Source: Leptofilum sp041987425 (GTDB taxonomy: Bacteria > Chloroflexota > Anaerolineae > Promineifilales > Promineifilaceae). From it: a stretch of DNA of 16,008 bases. The notes under the pieces were generated by a model. The model had not been told where the DNA came from. It ran no database searches and was given only the letters and a program-made list of their open reading frames with translations. Positions 1 through 8,509 of this stretch are shown here, in pieces. The translations under genes were made by a program, and so were the position numbers. The stretch's first letter is position 1; every line of letters begins with the position of its first letter. The DNA lies in contig JBHIWP010000100.1 in the NCBI GenBank assembly GCA_041987425.1, positions 1 to 16,008 of the forward strand. Reading direction: 5' to 3'.

Positions 1-1128
1 TCGGTTTTCCACGATCTCTTGATAAGGAATCATTTGCAAATTGCTCTCCAACCGTAAATAGGCTGTATGAAAAGAGTTGTGCTCAATGACAACAAAATGG
101 GGTGCGTTTAACGCAGTTGTTTCCTCGCCAAACTCTGTTCCGCCAAACGATTCATCAGCATAAATGATTGGATAACCATAAATATCAAGGATAGTTAAAA
201 CGCCGTCCTCATCACCACTTAGTTCAATTTCAAGCTCTGTATCGGTAGGTTCATTGATCAAAAATATCGCGTGATCCCAATATCCGGTAAGGGTGACGTA
301 GTCTGCAGCTCGTCCCGGTTTGTCCAGAGGCAAGTGCCAGTTACCAAGCTGATCAGTAGATTCTCCGCTGATAAGTGCTTCTACATGAGGGATCAGATCG
401 TGAGCAGAAGTCACGAGCGCAAAAGCGGCTTCACTGAAGTAGAAACCGGAAATCCCGATTACGTCTCCCATTTCAGAAACGAGTACCCCTCCACTTTGCC
501 CACTGCCAATAGTAGCATCCGATTGGAAATATGTAATTCCTAATGCATTCCATTCTCGCAGGCGAGAGATGAGGCCACGCGTAATAGTTGGTTGGGGAAA
601 ATCATTCACTTCTCCTGGATAACCAATAAGGAAAACATCGGCACCGATAACTAAATCTTCCCCGTTTACTAGAGGAACGCCTGTTTTTTCTGTTTCTAGA
701 GGACCAATAATTGCCAGATCGACCATCAAGTCAACGTTTGTCACTGGCGCCTCTAAAAATTCCTCTCCGTCTGCAAAAACCACGCGCACAGTTTCAAATG
801 GCCACACAACATGTGCATTGGTAAGGAGGTAGTTTCCATCAATTAGTATGCCGCTTCCTGTTCCTACGGCCGTATCCACAAAGGCAACGACAGGAGATAA
901 CTGCTCAAAAATCTGGGCAGGAGTCAGCGGAGCAGGAGTGGGTGTGTAAGTGGGAGTGAGTGTGGGGCTAAGTGTTGGGGTCGTGGTAGAAGTAGGAATA
1001 GGCGTTGCGGTGGGGAGCGGCACTGTTGGTGTGGTTTCTGTCTCTTGCGTGCAAGAGGAGGCGAAGAGAATTGGGAACAAAAAAAAGCTTAAAAGCAAAC
1101 AGATTCTATGAAGAGGGCGGTGGATCAA
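1..1128 (-). CDS. Secreted trypsin-like serine protease, probable lipoprotein (C-terminus beyond the window)
   Basis: A single uninterrupted frame of 376 codons runs off the left edge, so the end of the protein is missing. The chosen start is TTG at 1128, with AAGGAG six bases upstream; no ATG start is available. Residues 7-25 form a hydrophobic signal ending in ASSC, a loose lipobox with Cys26 as the possible lipidated residue. Residues 30-70 are a Thr/Pro-rich linker typical of surface proteins. The S1-family (DegP-like) catalytic residues are visible: His106 in TNAHVV, Asp137 in MVDLAII and Ser212 in GQSGG. The region after about residue 260 looks like a beta-sandwich, perhaps of the PPC type, but this is a guess. 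No PDZ domain is seen in the part present. The likely role is proteolysis outside the membrane; the substrate is unknown. The gene looks more AT-rich than the metabolic genes to its right. The protease call is firm and the lipoprotein call is moderate. Confidence 0.85.
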   Translation of the reverse strand, partial: MIHRPLHRICLLLSFFLFPILFASSCTQETETTPTVPLPTATPIPTSTTTPTLSPTLTPTYTPTPAPLTPAQIFEQLSPVVAFVDTAVGTGSGILIDGNYLLTNAHVVWPFETVRVVFADGEEFLEAPVTNVDLMVDLAIIGPLETEKTGVPLVNGEDLVIGADVFLIGYPGEVNDFPQPTITRGLISRLREWNALGITYFQSDATIGSGQSGGVLVSEMGDVIGISGFYFSEAAFALVTSAHDLIPHVEALISGESTDQLGNWHLPLDKPGRAADYVTLTGYWDHAIFLINEPTDTELEIELSGDEDGVLTILDIYGYPIIYADESFGGTEFGEETTALNAPHFVVIEHNSFHTAYLRLESNLQMIPYQEIVENR

Positions 1129-1459
1129 AACAAACTCCTTATTGCACGAGAATCATAAACATTACTGCGTAGACCTATAAAGGTTTTTAAAACTGAAAGG
1201 CTATGGGTGGGTTACTTTGAAGAGAGAGACTCTGCTTTCTATAGAAACTTTTTCTAAAGCCTATATGTTTTCTACATAAAGTGATAACGCGCCTAAATTT
1301 AGGTTAAAAGGTAAGCGAATTTTACAACAAAACGTTTGAAGGACATAACCAGCAGCCCCCTTATTAGCATGACATATGTAATGATAAAGTCCATTATCGA
1401 GTAACAATATGCCTGTTAAGAACCGCCAAATTTGAACACTATGCCCTAAAGTGTGTAAG
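1129..1459. other. AT-rich intergenic region with two 12-bp perfect palindromes
   Basis: About 330 bases without a credible gene, between the antiporter stop and the protease start (both minus strand). It holds two perfect 12-bp palindromes, TTTCTATAGAAA at 1236-1247 and CCTAAATTTAGG at 1292-1303, centred 56 bp apart. They could be operators for the protease gene. I found no convincing -35/-10 pair and no T-tailed hairpin for the antiporter transcript. Confidence 0.4.
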
Positions 1460-2707
1460 TCAGGAGGCAGCAGGTTGATAAATAGTTAGCAGCGGCAGCG
1501 TCATCAGGTTAGTTACTAAAGCAACCAGTACGGTAATGGCAAAAGTGCTTTCGGTGATGATTTCTAGCTGGAGCCCAATTAACCCCACAACCAAAACCAA
1601 TAGACCACGCGTGTTAAACAAAGCGCCTAAGGTTCCCACCTGCTTCCAGGTGAGACCATAGCGCCGGGCCGGAACGGCCGCAACAAACTTTCCTACAACG
1701 GCCGCTGTCAATACCAGTATGGCAATCAACATTGTGTCTGGCGTAAGCAGCTTCAGATCAGCCGAAAAGCCAGCTCGGGCAAAGAAAATCGGCAAAAATA
1801 CAGTGAGGGTGATGTGGCGGATGCTGCCCGTTACTTGCTGCTGTAAGGCAGCGTTCTGCGGCAAAATGAGGCCCCAGATAAAGCCGCCAACCAGGGCATT
1901 TAGCCCCAGCCGATCGGCAATGAAGCCAAATAGAATCATGCCCCCAAAAATAATTGCCATGCTGTTACCGCCCAGGGGCTGAGTAACGCGTTTGGTGAGC
2001 AACGGCCGTATAACAAACCAGGCAACAATGCCAAACAGCACAATCCCGCCAAATTTATACAGCAAATCAGCCACGGCGCTGCCTTCTGCCACCGCTCTGG
2101 CAATGGCAATATAAACAAACATCAGGATCGAAATAATCGCCGCGGCCGCCACGGCCAGGGAGCCCATCGACGTATTCAACTGGCCACGTTCCATCAAAAT
2201 ATGGGCCATCACCGGAAAGGCCGTTACGGTAAGCGCCGCGCCAATAATGAGGGCAAACGGCAGCATGGAACCCTCTGGCTGGGCGGCATATTGAGGTGTA
2301 AACATGATCTGTGCCAGCGGAAAACCCAGCAGGGCAGGAATGCCAACCGAGAACAGCCCCAGCACACCTGCCTGCCCGGCGCGACCCTTGATCGTGTTGA
2401 TATCGTATTCAACACCCGCCAAAAACATAAACAGAATTAGTCCAACGGTGGCCATTGCCGCCAAAATCGGGCGTGCCTGTAAGGGCGTTATCACCAGCGA
2501 TAGATTTTCGCCAAGCAGCGTTGGCCCCAGCAAAATCCCGGCCAAAATTTCCCCTACGACACGCGGTTGGCCCAGGCGGGCAATGGCATTGCCCAGAAGC
2601 CGTGCCAAAACAATAATGAGAAAAATATCAAACAAAACGTAGGCAGTGAGGGTTGCTCCAGATAGCTCTGCGGGAGGCGTGAGATTTGCTAGCCAGTTGA
2701 TCATCAT
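1460..2707 (-). CDS. CPA2-type (Kef-like) cation/proton antiporter membrane domain, lacking the usual acidic pair
   Basis: The 415-residue protein is hydrophobic throughout, with about 12 membrane segments, and matches the Na+/H+ exchanger membrane domain of the CPA2 superfamily. Recognisable landmarks are GQPRVVGEILAGILLGP near residue 50, TVTAFPVMAHIL in the fourth segment region, and FNTRGLL near the C-terminus. There is no cytoplasmic TrkA-N/RCK domain, so it resembles the short NapA/CHX-like forms. The segment that in relatives reads like LACAAVDDVTAW reads LAVAAAAIISILMF here, so the ion-binding Asp pair is missing. The Glu that commonly follows the NTRG motif is also replaced. AAGGAG lies only 3 bases from the ATG at 2707 but 6 bases from a second in-frame ATG at 2704, so the true start may be 2704. 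A terminator-like hairpin lies directly upstream, so the promoter is unclear. Family call firm; transport activity uncertain. Confidence 0.88.
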   Translation of the reverse strand: MMINWLANLTPPAELSGATLTAYVLFDIFLIIVLARLLGNAIARLGQPRVVGEILAGILLGPTLLGENLSLVITPLQARPILAAMATVGLILFMFLAGVEYDINTIKGRAGQAGVLGLFSVGIPALLGFPLAQIMFTPQYAAQPEGSMLPFALIIGAALTVTAFPVMAHILMERGQLNTSMGSLAVAAAAIISILMFVYIAIARAVAEGSAVADLLYKFGGIVLFGIVAWFVIRPLLTKRVTQPLGGNSMAIIFGGMILFGFIADRLGLNALVGGFIWGLILPQNAALQQQVTGSIRHITLTVFLPIFFARAGFSADLKLLTPDTMLIAILVLTAAVVGKFVAAVPARRYGLTWKQVGTLGALFNTRGLLVLVVGLIGLQLEIITESTFAITVLVALVTNLMTLPLLTIYQPAAS

Positions 2708-2721
2708 TAACTCCTTGTAAG

Positions 2722-2758
2722 CAAAAAAATAGCTGGTTGATGATGAACCAACCAGCTA
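2722..2758 (-). terminator. Rho-independent terminator after the CODH-type operon
   Basis: A perfect 10-bp stem (TAGCTGGTTG at 2730-2739 paired with CAACCAGCTA at 2749-2758) with a 9-base loop is followed on the minus strand by seven T residues (2729-2723). It lies 43 bases past the medium-subunit stop and just ahead of the antiporter ribosome site. It could therefore also act as a leader hairpin for the antiporter. Confidence 0.8.
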
Positions 2759-2800
2759 ACTTTTCATATTACAATTCTGCTTTATTGATGAAAATCAAGC

Positions 2801-3652
2801 TTACGCACGGGAGACGGCCTTCTCCAAAGCGCGCCGCACAAACACGGGAGCCATCTGACGCCGGTAGTCTGCGCTGGCGTGCATGTCGCCCATCACATCG
2901 TCACCCAGGTCATTGGAAACGGCCGCAGCCGCAGCCGCCAACGTCTCCTCATCCAGCTTTTTGCCAACCAGTGCAGCTTCCACCGAACTGGCGCGTGTGG
3001 CCTTGGGCGTCAGCCCGCCAACAGCCACGCTGGCCGCCGAGCAAACGCCATTTTCGATGGTGATTTGGACTGCTGCGCCCACGATAGCATAGCGCGAGGC
3101 CGGGTTGAACAGCTTTACGTACCCTGAACCACTCTTCTTGCCTTCGCTTGCTATGCTCACAGAGGTAATGATCTCATCTTCCTGCAGCGCCGTTTCAAAC
3201 AGATCAATAAAAAAATCATCGGCGCTAATGGAGCGGGGGCCATTGCTGCCTTCTGTGTGAATGGTGGCTTTTAGGGCAAGCATCACCGTGGGCAGGTCAG
3301 ACGCAGGGTCTGCATGAGCAATGTTGCCGCCCACCGTGCCCCGGTTGCGCACCTGCGGGTCGCCAATCATACTCGCCGCTTCCGACAAAACTGTGGGAAC
3401 CTCGTCAGAGGCCGCAACCATGGCATGGGTTGTCAGCGCACCTATCGTCACGTTGTCGCCCTGAGCGGAGATCCCTTTCAGGTCAGACAAGCGTCCGATA
3501 TCGATCAGGGTGCCCGGATCAGCCAGGCGTAAATTCATCACCGGAATGAGGCTGTGACCACCCGCCAGGAATTTGCCGTCATGTTCCTTGACTAATGAAA
3601 TGGCTTCAGACGTAGAACCAGCACGATAGTAGTCAAATTTTGGTGGATACAT
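2801..3652 (-). CDS. coxM: Molybdenum hydroxylase FAD-binding (medium) subunit, CoxM type
   Basis: The 283-residue protein has the usual length for the FAD subunit of CO dehydrogenase/xanthine dehydrogenase-type enzymes. It carries both FAD-contact motifs of the family, AGGHS at residues 30-34 and TVGGN at 106-110, followed by the HADPASDLP stretch. By family knowledge it passes electrons from the two [2Fe-2S] clusters of the small subunit through FAD to an acceptor; for true CO dehydrogenases this is the quinone pool. The ATG shares one base with the stop codon of the large subunit (TAATG), and a strong GGAGGTGA ribosome site lies inside the end of that gene. Translation is therefore probably coupled. 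It is the last gene of the block, and a T-tailed hairpin follows. Gene order is small-large-medium rather than the medium-small-large order common in aerobic CO oxidisers. Confidence 0.93.
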   Translation of the reverse strand: MYPPKFDYYRAGSTSEAISLVKEHDGKFLAGGHSLIPVMNLRLADPGTLIDIGRLSDLKGISAQGDNVTIGALTTHAMVAASDEVPTVLSEAASMIGDPQVRNRGTVGGNIAHADPASDLPTVMLALKATIHTEGSNGPRSISADDFFIDLFETALQEDEIITSVSIASEGKKSGSGYVKLFNPASRYAIVGAAVQITIENGVCSAASVAVGGLTPKATRASSVEAALVGKKLDEETLAAAAAAVSNDLGDDVMGDMHASADYRRQMAPVFVRRALEKAVSRA

Positions 3653-6014
3653 TAATCACCTCCTCCATTGCTGGCTGTGGCAATGGCTTTATGGATCTTT
3701 TCGGCCGTAAGCGGCATGTCAATATGTTTAACCCCGAGCGGAGCCAGCGCATCCATCACCGCGTTGGCGATGGTTGGGGTAGAGGCAATCGTGCCCATTT
3801 CTCCCACGCCCTTCACGCCTAACGGGTTATGCGGCGAGGGGGTTTCGGTGCGGCTGGTTTCGATCATGGGGAAGCCAGCGGCACGCGGCATCGCATAATC
3901 GAGCAGCGTGCCGGTGATCAGTTGGCCCTGGGCGTCATAGTGGGCACCCTCCCATAACGCCTGCCCTACTCCCTGGGCAATACCGCCAATTACCTGCCCG
4001 CGCACGATCATGGGATTGATAACGTTACCTACATCATCTACCGCGAAATATTTCTGGATCGTGATCTCGCCAGTATCCTTGTCGATTTCCACCTGGGCGA
4101 TGTGGGCGCTGTTGGGAAAGGTGAAGTTGGCCGGATCATAGTAGCAATCTTCTTCCAGACCAGGCTCCATTCCTTCGGGCAAGTTGTGGGCCGTGTAAGC
4201 GGCAAATGCCAATTCGCCAAACGATTTGGCTTTGTCTGGCGATCCTTTTACGTGGAAGTTGCCTTTAGCGGCATCAAAGGTCATGTCCGCTTCGTCCGCT
4301 TCCAACAAATGAGCCGCCAGCTTCGTTAATTTGGCGCGTACTTTTTCTGCCGAACGCACCAGCGCGGAAGCGCCGACGGAGGTGCTGCGACTGCCATAAG
4401 TGCCCATACCGTTGGTGACAACGGCCGTATCCCCATGCGAAATATCAATATCATCTGGACTTACGCCGAGCTGATCTGCCACAATCTGACGGAAAGTGGT
4501 GTCGTGCCCCTGGCCGTGACTGTGTGCTCCGGTCAGCACCGTAATCTTGCCGGTGGGGTGTACGCGAATCGTGCCGCTTTCCCAGAAACCCGTCACACCA
4601 CCCAGCGCACCGGCTACAGCGGATGGTGCCGGCCCAGACGCTTCGATACAGCCAGCCACGCCCACGCCTACCAGCCGTCCTTCTGCTCTGGCTTTGGCCT
4701 GCTCGGTACGCAGCTGGCTATAGTTGGCAACTTTTTCTGCCTCGGCAAATAGCCCATCATAATTGCCGCTATCATATTGTAAAGCGACGGGCGTTTGGTA
4801 CGGGAACTCTTCAGGCGGGATCAGATTCTTCTTGCGGAACTCCAAGGGATCTACATCAAGTTTATGTGCTGCCAGGTCCATTAATCGTTCGACCACATAG
4901 GCAGCTTCCGGGCGACCAGCACCACGATACGCGTCTACCCAAACGGTGTTGGTGAGCGTGCCCCACATGTTGCCGTAGATACCCGGTATTTTATACAAGC
5001 CGGAAAGCAGAGTAATGTAAAAAGCGGTGGGGATTAACGGGGCCACTAAGGAGAGGTATGCGCCGTTGTCGGCCCACGTGTTCACCTCCAGGCCGGTGAC
5101 GGTGCCGTCATTTTTAAAGGCCAGGCGGGCTTTGGTAACATGGTCGCGGCCTTGCGTGTCGGAAACGGCCGCTTCTGATCGTGTAGACACCCATTTTACG
5201 GGCCGGTCCAGCTTGCGGGCTGCCCATGGCACTAAGATCTCTTCAGGATAATGAGGAATCTTGCTGCCAAAACCGCCGCCAACGTCGGGGGAAATAAGAC
5301 GCAGCTTATGTTCTGGTATTTTCAGCGTAAACGCGCTGATTACCACACGAGTGAGGTTAGGGTTCTGGCTAGTGGTCCACAGCGTCATCTCTTCGGTGAA
5401 ATTGTTCCACTGAGCAACGGCCGCACGTGGTTCTATAGCGGTGGCGATGAGTCGCTGATTGATCAGCTCTAGCTCTACTACATGATCAGCTTCAGCAAAC
5501 GCCTTGCCATGAGCCTCCTTATCACCCAGTTCCCAGGCGTAGCTAAGATTATTGGCAATTTCTTCGTGAACCAGCGCATCGGTGTCCATCGTATGGCGTG
5601 CCCCAATAGCGGCGGGCAGCGGTTCGTAGTCCACATCAATTAGATCAATGGCGTCATAGGCAATATAAGGGGTTTCTGCAATCACTATCGCTACACGGTC
5701 CCCAACGTGGCGGACCTTATCAACTTGCAGCGCATGATGCACGGGTATTTTGATGTCGGGAACCTGCCAGCCACAGGGGAGGGGCCCCACATCATCATCC
5801 AGCAAATCCTGGCCAGTGTAAACGGCCAGCACGCCCGCCAGCGCTTCCGCGGCAGATGTATCAATGCTGGTGATTTTCGCGTGGGCGTAAGGACTGCGCT
5901 TAATTGCCAGGTGAGCCATGTTGGGTAGCGTAAGGTTGGCCACATAGCGACCCTTGCCTTGAATAAATCGCGGATCTTCGACCCGCTTCATGCTTTGACC
6001 GATATACTTACCCA

Positions 6015-6015
<1 letters not shown>
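3652..6015 (-). CDS. coxL: Molybdenum hydroxylase large (catalytic) subunit, form II CoxL-like
   Basis: The 787-residue protein binds the molybdopterin cytosine dinucleotide cofactor in the xanthine oxidase family. Visible landmarks are GGGFGSK at residues 246-252, the active-site loop DAYRGAGR at 361-368, and GVGEMGT at 736-742 with the catalytic base Glu739. The loop decides the subtype. Proven Cu-Mo CO dehydrogenases (form I) carry AYXCSFR with the copper-binding Cys, whereas this is the AYRGAGR form II type, whose physiological substrate is often not CO. An oxidoreductase acting on an aldehyde, aromatic or N-heterocyclic substrate is as likely as CO oxidation. The frame is open 22 codons upstream, to an ATG at 6081, but that stretch lies inside coxS and is rich in Arg/Gly. 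The family-typical start MGKYIGQSMKRVEDP at 6015 has GGAGG upstream and overlaps the coxS stop by one base (TAATG), so I chose it. Confidence 0.93.
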
Positions 6016-6476
<461 letters not shown>

Positions 6477-6504
6477 AAAGCCCGTCTCCTTCCTGAGTAT
6501 GGAT

Positions 6505-6590
6505 GGCGCATGGGGTGCGCCGATGATAAAGTGCGTGGTAGCAAACGGCCGTCGGCCGTTTGCCTGGTTTCGCTGCGAGAAAAACAGCGA
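6505..6590. repeat. Three tandem hairpins in the coxG-coxS gap
   Basis: Between coxG and coxS the sequence holds three inverted repeats: 6505-6510/6516-6521 (GGCGCA/TGCGCC, loop 5), 6541-6551/6553-6563 (GCAAACGGCCG/CGGCCGTTTGC around a single T, perfect 11-bp arms), and 6570-6575/6585-6590 (TCGCTG/CAGCGA). None has a T-run on the minus strand, so ordinary termination is unlikely. RNA processing, mRNA stabilisation ahead of coxS, or protein binding are alternatives. Confidence 0.55.
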
Positions 6591-6639
6591 GGGGTGAAGT
6601 GTTTAACTTTTATCCTGCTACTACTTTGTTTTTGCCCCA

Positions 6640-7332
6640 TTACCTCCTTTTTTCTAGCTCATTGGCTACCTTAACTGCAATCTTACTGGTCCACCAACTG
6701 CTGATCAGACGAATAAGCAAGAGGCCTCCTAAAATTGCTAAACCGCTCTTTACAAGGCTGTCTCGCTGTTCAGGCTGTAAATATTCCTCGACAAGATTTT
6801 TGGCTACACCGGCGACAAATTGCGTCTGGGAGGGTGGGGGTGGCGGCGCGGGGATATTGTCCGTGCCCAGCTCATCACTGGCATCGGCCATCATGCGGGC
6901 CTGAACCTGCTGCCCGAGTGCTTCCAGGCTTTGCCGAATAATGGCGTTGGCCGAGGTGTCTAGTAGCCGCTGGCCGACGCTGGCAAGACGTCCCCCAACC
7001 TGGGCATCGCCACTGTAATGAAGCGTGGTCATATCGCCATCTGCCTCTAGCTGAAGTGAGCCAGTTCCCTTGACAAAGCCGGGGGCGCCACGGCCGTTGA
7101 CGGTAATGTTGTAGCTTTCGGGGCTGTTGATATCGCTTAGAACAACATCGCCCTGAAATTTGCCCTGGACAGGGCCAACTTTTATTTTTAAGACGCCTTG
7201 ATACTGATTTTCTTCAACGGTTTCTAGCTTCTCACAGCCAGGCATAATATTTGCCAATACGGTTGGGTCAAGCAGCATCGGCCAGAGAACATCACGAGGC
7301 GCTGCAAATGGATAGCTGCCTTCAATTTTCAT
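6640..7332 (-). CDS. coxG: CoxG: SRPBCC-fold protein with C-terminal membrane anchor
   Basis: The 230-residue protein has an N-terminal CoxG/SRPBCC domain (residues 1-150) with the family stretch GGRLASVGQRLLD at 113-125. This is followed by a Pro-rich linker with six consecutive prolines ending near residue 167, and a single predicted membrane helix at about 195-211 with a basic C-terminal tail. CoxG proteins are described as recruiting CO dehydrogenase to the membrane, and the SRPBCC cavity has been linked to quinone binding. Here it would dock the downstream CoxSLM enzyme to the respiratory chain. AGGAG precedes the ATG by 7 bases. It is separated from coxS by 163 bases with three hairpins and from the preceding SRPBCC gene by 162 bases. 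I found no clear promoter in either gap. Confidence 0.9.
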   Translation of the reverse strand: MKIEGSYPFAAPRDVLWPMLLDPTVLANIMPGCEKLETVEENQYQGVLKIKVGPVQGKFQGDVVLSDINSPESYNITVNGRGAPGFVKGTGSLQLEADGDMTTLHYSGDAQVGGRLASVGQRLLDTSANAIIRQSLEALGQQVQARMMADASDELGTDNIPAPPPPPSQTQFVAGVAKNLVEEYLQPEQRDSLVKSGLAILGGLLLIRLISSWWTSKIAVKVANELEKRR

Positions 7333-7494
7333 TGCTTTTCTCCTAATGGGTTATGCTTTTTCTCTTGCTTTGTGACAGTACAAGTAACGAATTTGGTGTT
7401 TTTTAGAAGGAACAGACACCTACACGTTTGTGGAAATTGACTGAAAAATGTAGATATTTGTTGTTATAAGTTTTACCTAATGTGGGGCGCTATG

Positions 7495-7932
7495 TCAAAC
7501 CGCTTCTGCTGCTTTTTTGAGGCAGTTAAAGAATTGCTTAATTAGCTGCGGGGCGGTGTTTTGAATCATTTTGCCGATAAACTTGTTGGGGGGAAAAAGT
7601 TTGGCCGAAAAGGTGAGGTCTGTTTGCCTGGCGTCGGTTGCCTGGAGGTGAAAGTCACCCTGCAGAGGCACGGCCGTACCGCCCATTTGGGCTTGCGCTT
7701 GCCACTGTAGGTAGGCGGGCGGGGTAATGGTTTGCCAGGTCAGGACAAGGGGAATGTTTACCGTGCTGCTGCCTCTGCCATAGGCAAATTGCAGCTGAAA
7801 CTGCGTGTTTGGTTCCAGGGCAATCCAGCCCTGCAGGCGGGGTGTGCACTGGCTAACCAGGCTGGGGGTAGTGAGCGTGTGCCAAACGGCCGTTTGGGTC
7901 GCCGCAAAGATAACCGTGCCGTGAAACTCCAT
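7495..7932 (-). CDS. Small SRPBCC-fold protein, CoxG-like without membrane anchor
   Basis: The 145-residue protein looks like a stand-alone SRPBCC (START-like) domain. It starts with a beta strand and an FAATQTAVWHTLTTP helix in the place where CoxG has FAAPRDVLWPMLLDP, and ends in a long helix (about residues 118-145). No membrane segment or signal is seen. It probably binds a hydrophobic ligand, but which one cannot be read from the sequence. It starts one base after the stop of the upstream gene and has only a weak ribosome site, so translation is likely coupled to that gene. It is one of three SRPBCC-like proteins in a row ahead of the CODH-type genes. Its DNA contains a perfect 16-bp palindrome (7882-7897) with the recurrent ACGGCCGT core. 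Fold call moderate; function unknown. Confidence 0.75.
   Translation of the reverse strand: MEFHGTVIFAATQTAVWHTLTTPSLVSQCTPRLQGWIALEPNTQFQLQFAYGRGSSTVNIPLVLTWQTITPPAYLQWQAQAQMGGTAVPLQGDFHLQATDARQTDLTFSAKLFPPNKFIGKMIQNTAPQLIKQFFNCLKKAAEAV
7882..7897. repeat. 16-bp perfect palindrome containing the dispersed ACGGCCGT word
   Basis: CCAAACGGCCGTTTGG is the longest perfect palindrome among the ACGGCCGT copies in the window. It lies within the start region of the small SRPBCC gene. Other copies extend palindromically with different flanks, e.g. TACGGCCGTA at 865-874 and TAACGGCCGTTA at 8935-8946. Confidence 0.7.
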
Positions 7933-7933
7933 C

Positions 7934-8494
7934 TTATTTACTTACCGGATTAACGTTAGCCGCCCATTCAGGAAAAGCCTCAATGGACTGTTTGATAAAG
8001 CCATCGGCAATTTCGCGTATACGTTCATCTGTGATGCTCTGGGCGATGCGCTTAACAATGCGCTTGGGCATGAGGCGCATTCCCAGGGGCTGTGCCAGCT
8101 CCGCCTTTAGCCTAATGGCGTACTCAATACGGGTCTGGCTGCCCAGATCGAAGAATTGCGTGTCGATGGCAAAAAGACCACTGCCGGTGGAGTGACGCAT
8201 GGACGTTTCTGGCTGTATGGGAGCGGCCGTTTCAATTTTGACAGGATAGACGTGAAGCAGCATTTTGTCCCAATCGACGCTGCTTTCCAGGTCAGAATAA
8301 ATCTGAATGGTATAGGCGCCCAGCTCCAGCGTTTCATACAGAATTCGGATTTGGTCTGGGGCGTAGGTGTGGACCAACGAAATATGCGGCAGAAAAGCGG
8401 TCACCCGGCTGAGATCACCGTAATAAGTTAGAGCGATTTTTGGAGTTGCGGGAAAAACGAACGCGCGTTTAATTGAGCCTGTGATATTGATCAT
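7934..8494 (-). CDS. SRPBCC-like protein, possibly DUF1997 family
   Basis: The 186-residue protein has no signal peptide or clear membrane segment. The N-terminal pattern (FVFPATPKIALTYYGDLSRVTAFLPHI) is typical of START/SRPBCC-type lipid-binding folds and resembles the DUF1997 family known from cyanobacteria and plastids. The C-terminal third is a basic amphipathic helix region (residues 140-175). This assignment is by pattern only. It starts 15 bases after the phaR stop and ends one base before the next SRPBCC gene, so the three genes are almost certainly co-transcribed. There is no obvious Shine-Dalgarno ahead of the ATG at 8494, which again suggests coupling to phaR. The role is unknown; binding of a membrane lipid or quinone would fit the neighbours. 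Confidence 0.7.
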   Translation of the reverse strand: MINITGSIKRAFVFPATPKIALTYYGDLSRVTAFLPHISLVHTYAPDQIRILYETLELGAYTIQIYSDLESSVDWDKMLLHVYPVKIETAAPIQPETSMRHSTGSGLFAIDTQFFDLGSQTRIEYAIRLKAELAQPLGMRLMPKRIVKRIAQSITDERIREIADGFIKQSIEAFPEWAANVNPVSK

Positions 8495-8509
8495 GCAGCT
8501 GAATTGGGG

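Noticed and set aside
271..543. Plus-strand 90-codon open frame
   Set aside because: It lies antisense to the serine protease, which has a complete catalytic triad and signal peptide; the plus-strand protein has no recognisable features.
7395..7420. GGTGT/ACACC hairpin in the gap upstream of coxG
   Set aside because: Only 5 bp with a long loop; expected by chance.
8190..8206. Possible fourth PhaR operator (GTGACGCATGG) inside the DUF1997-like gene
   Set aside because: Only one half-site matches and the other half does not; it is inside coding sequence with no promoter.
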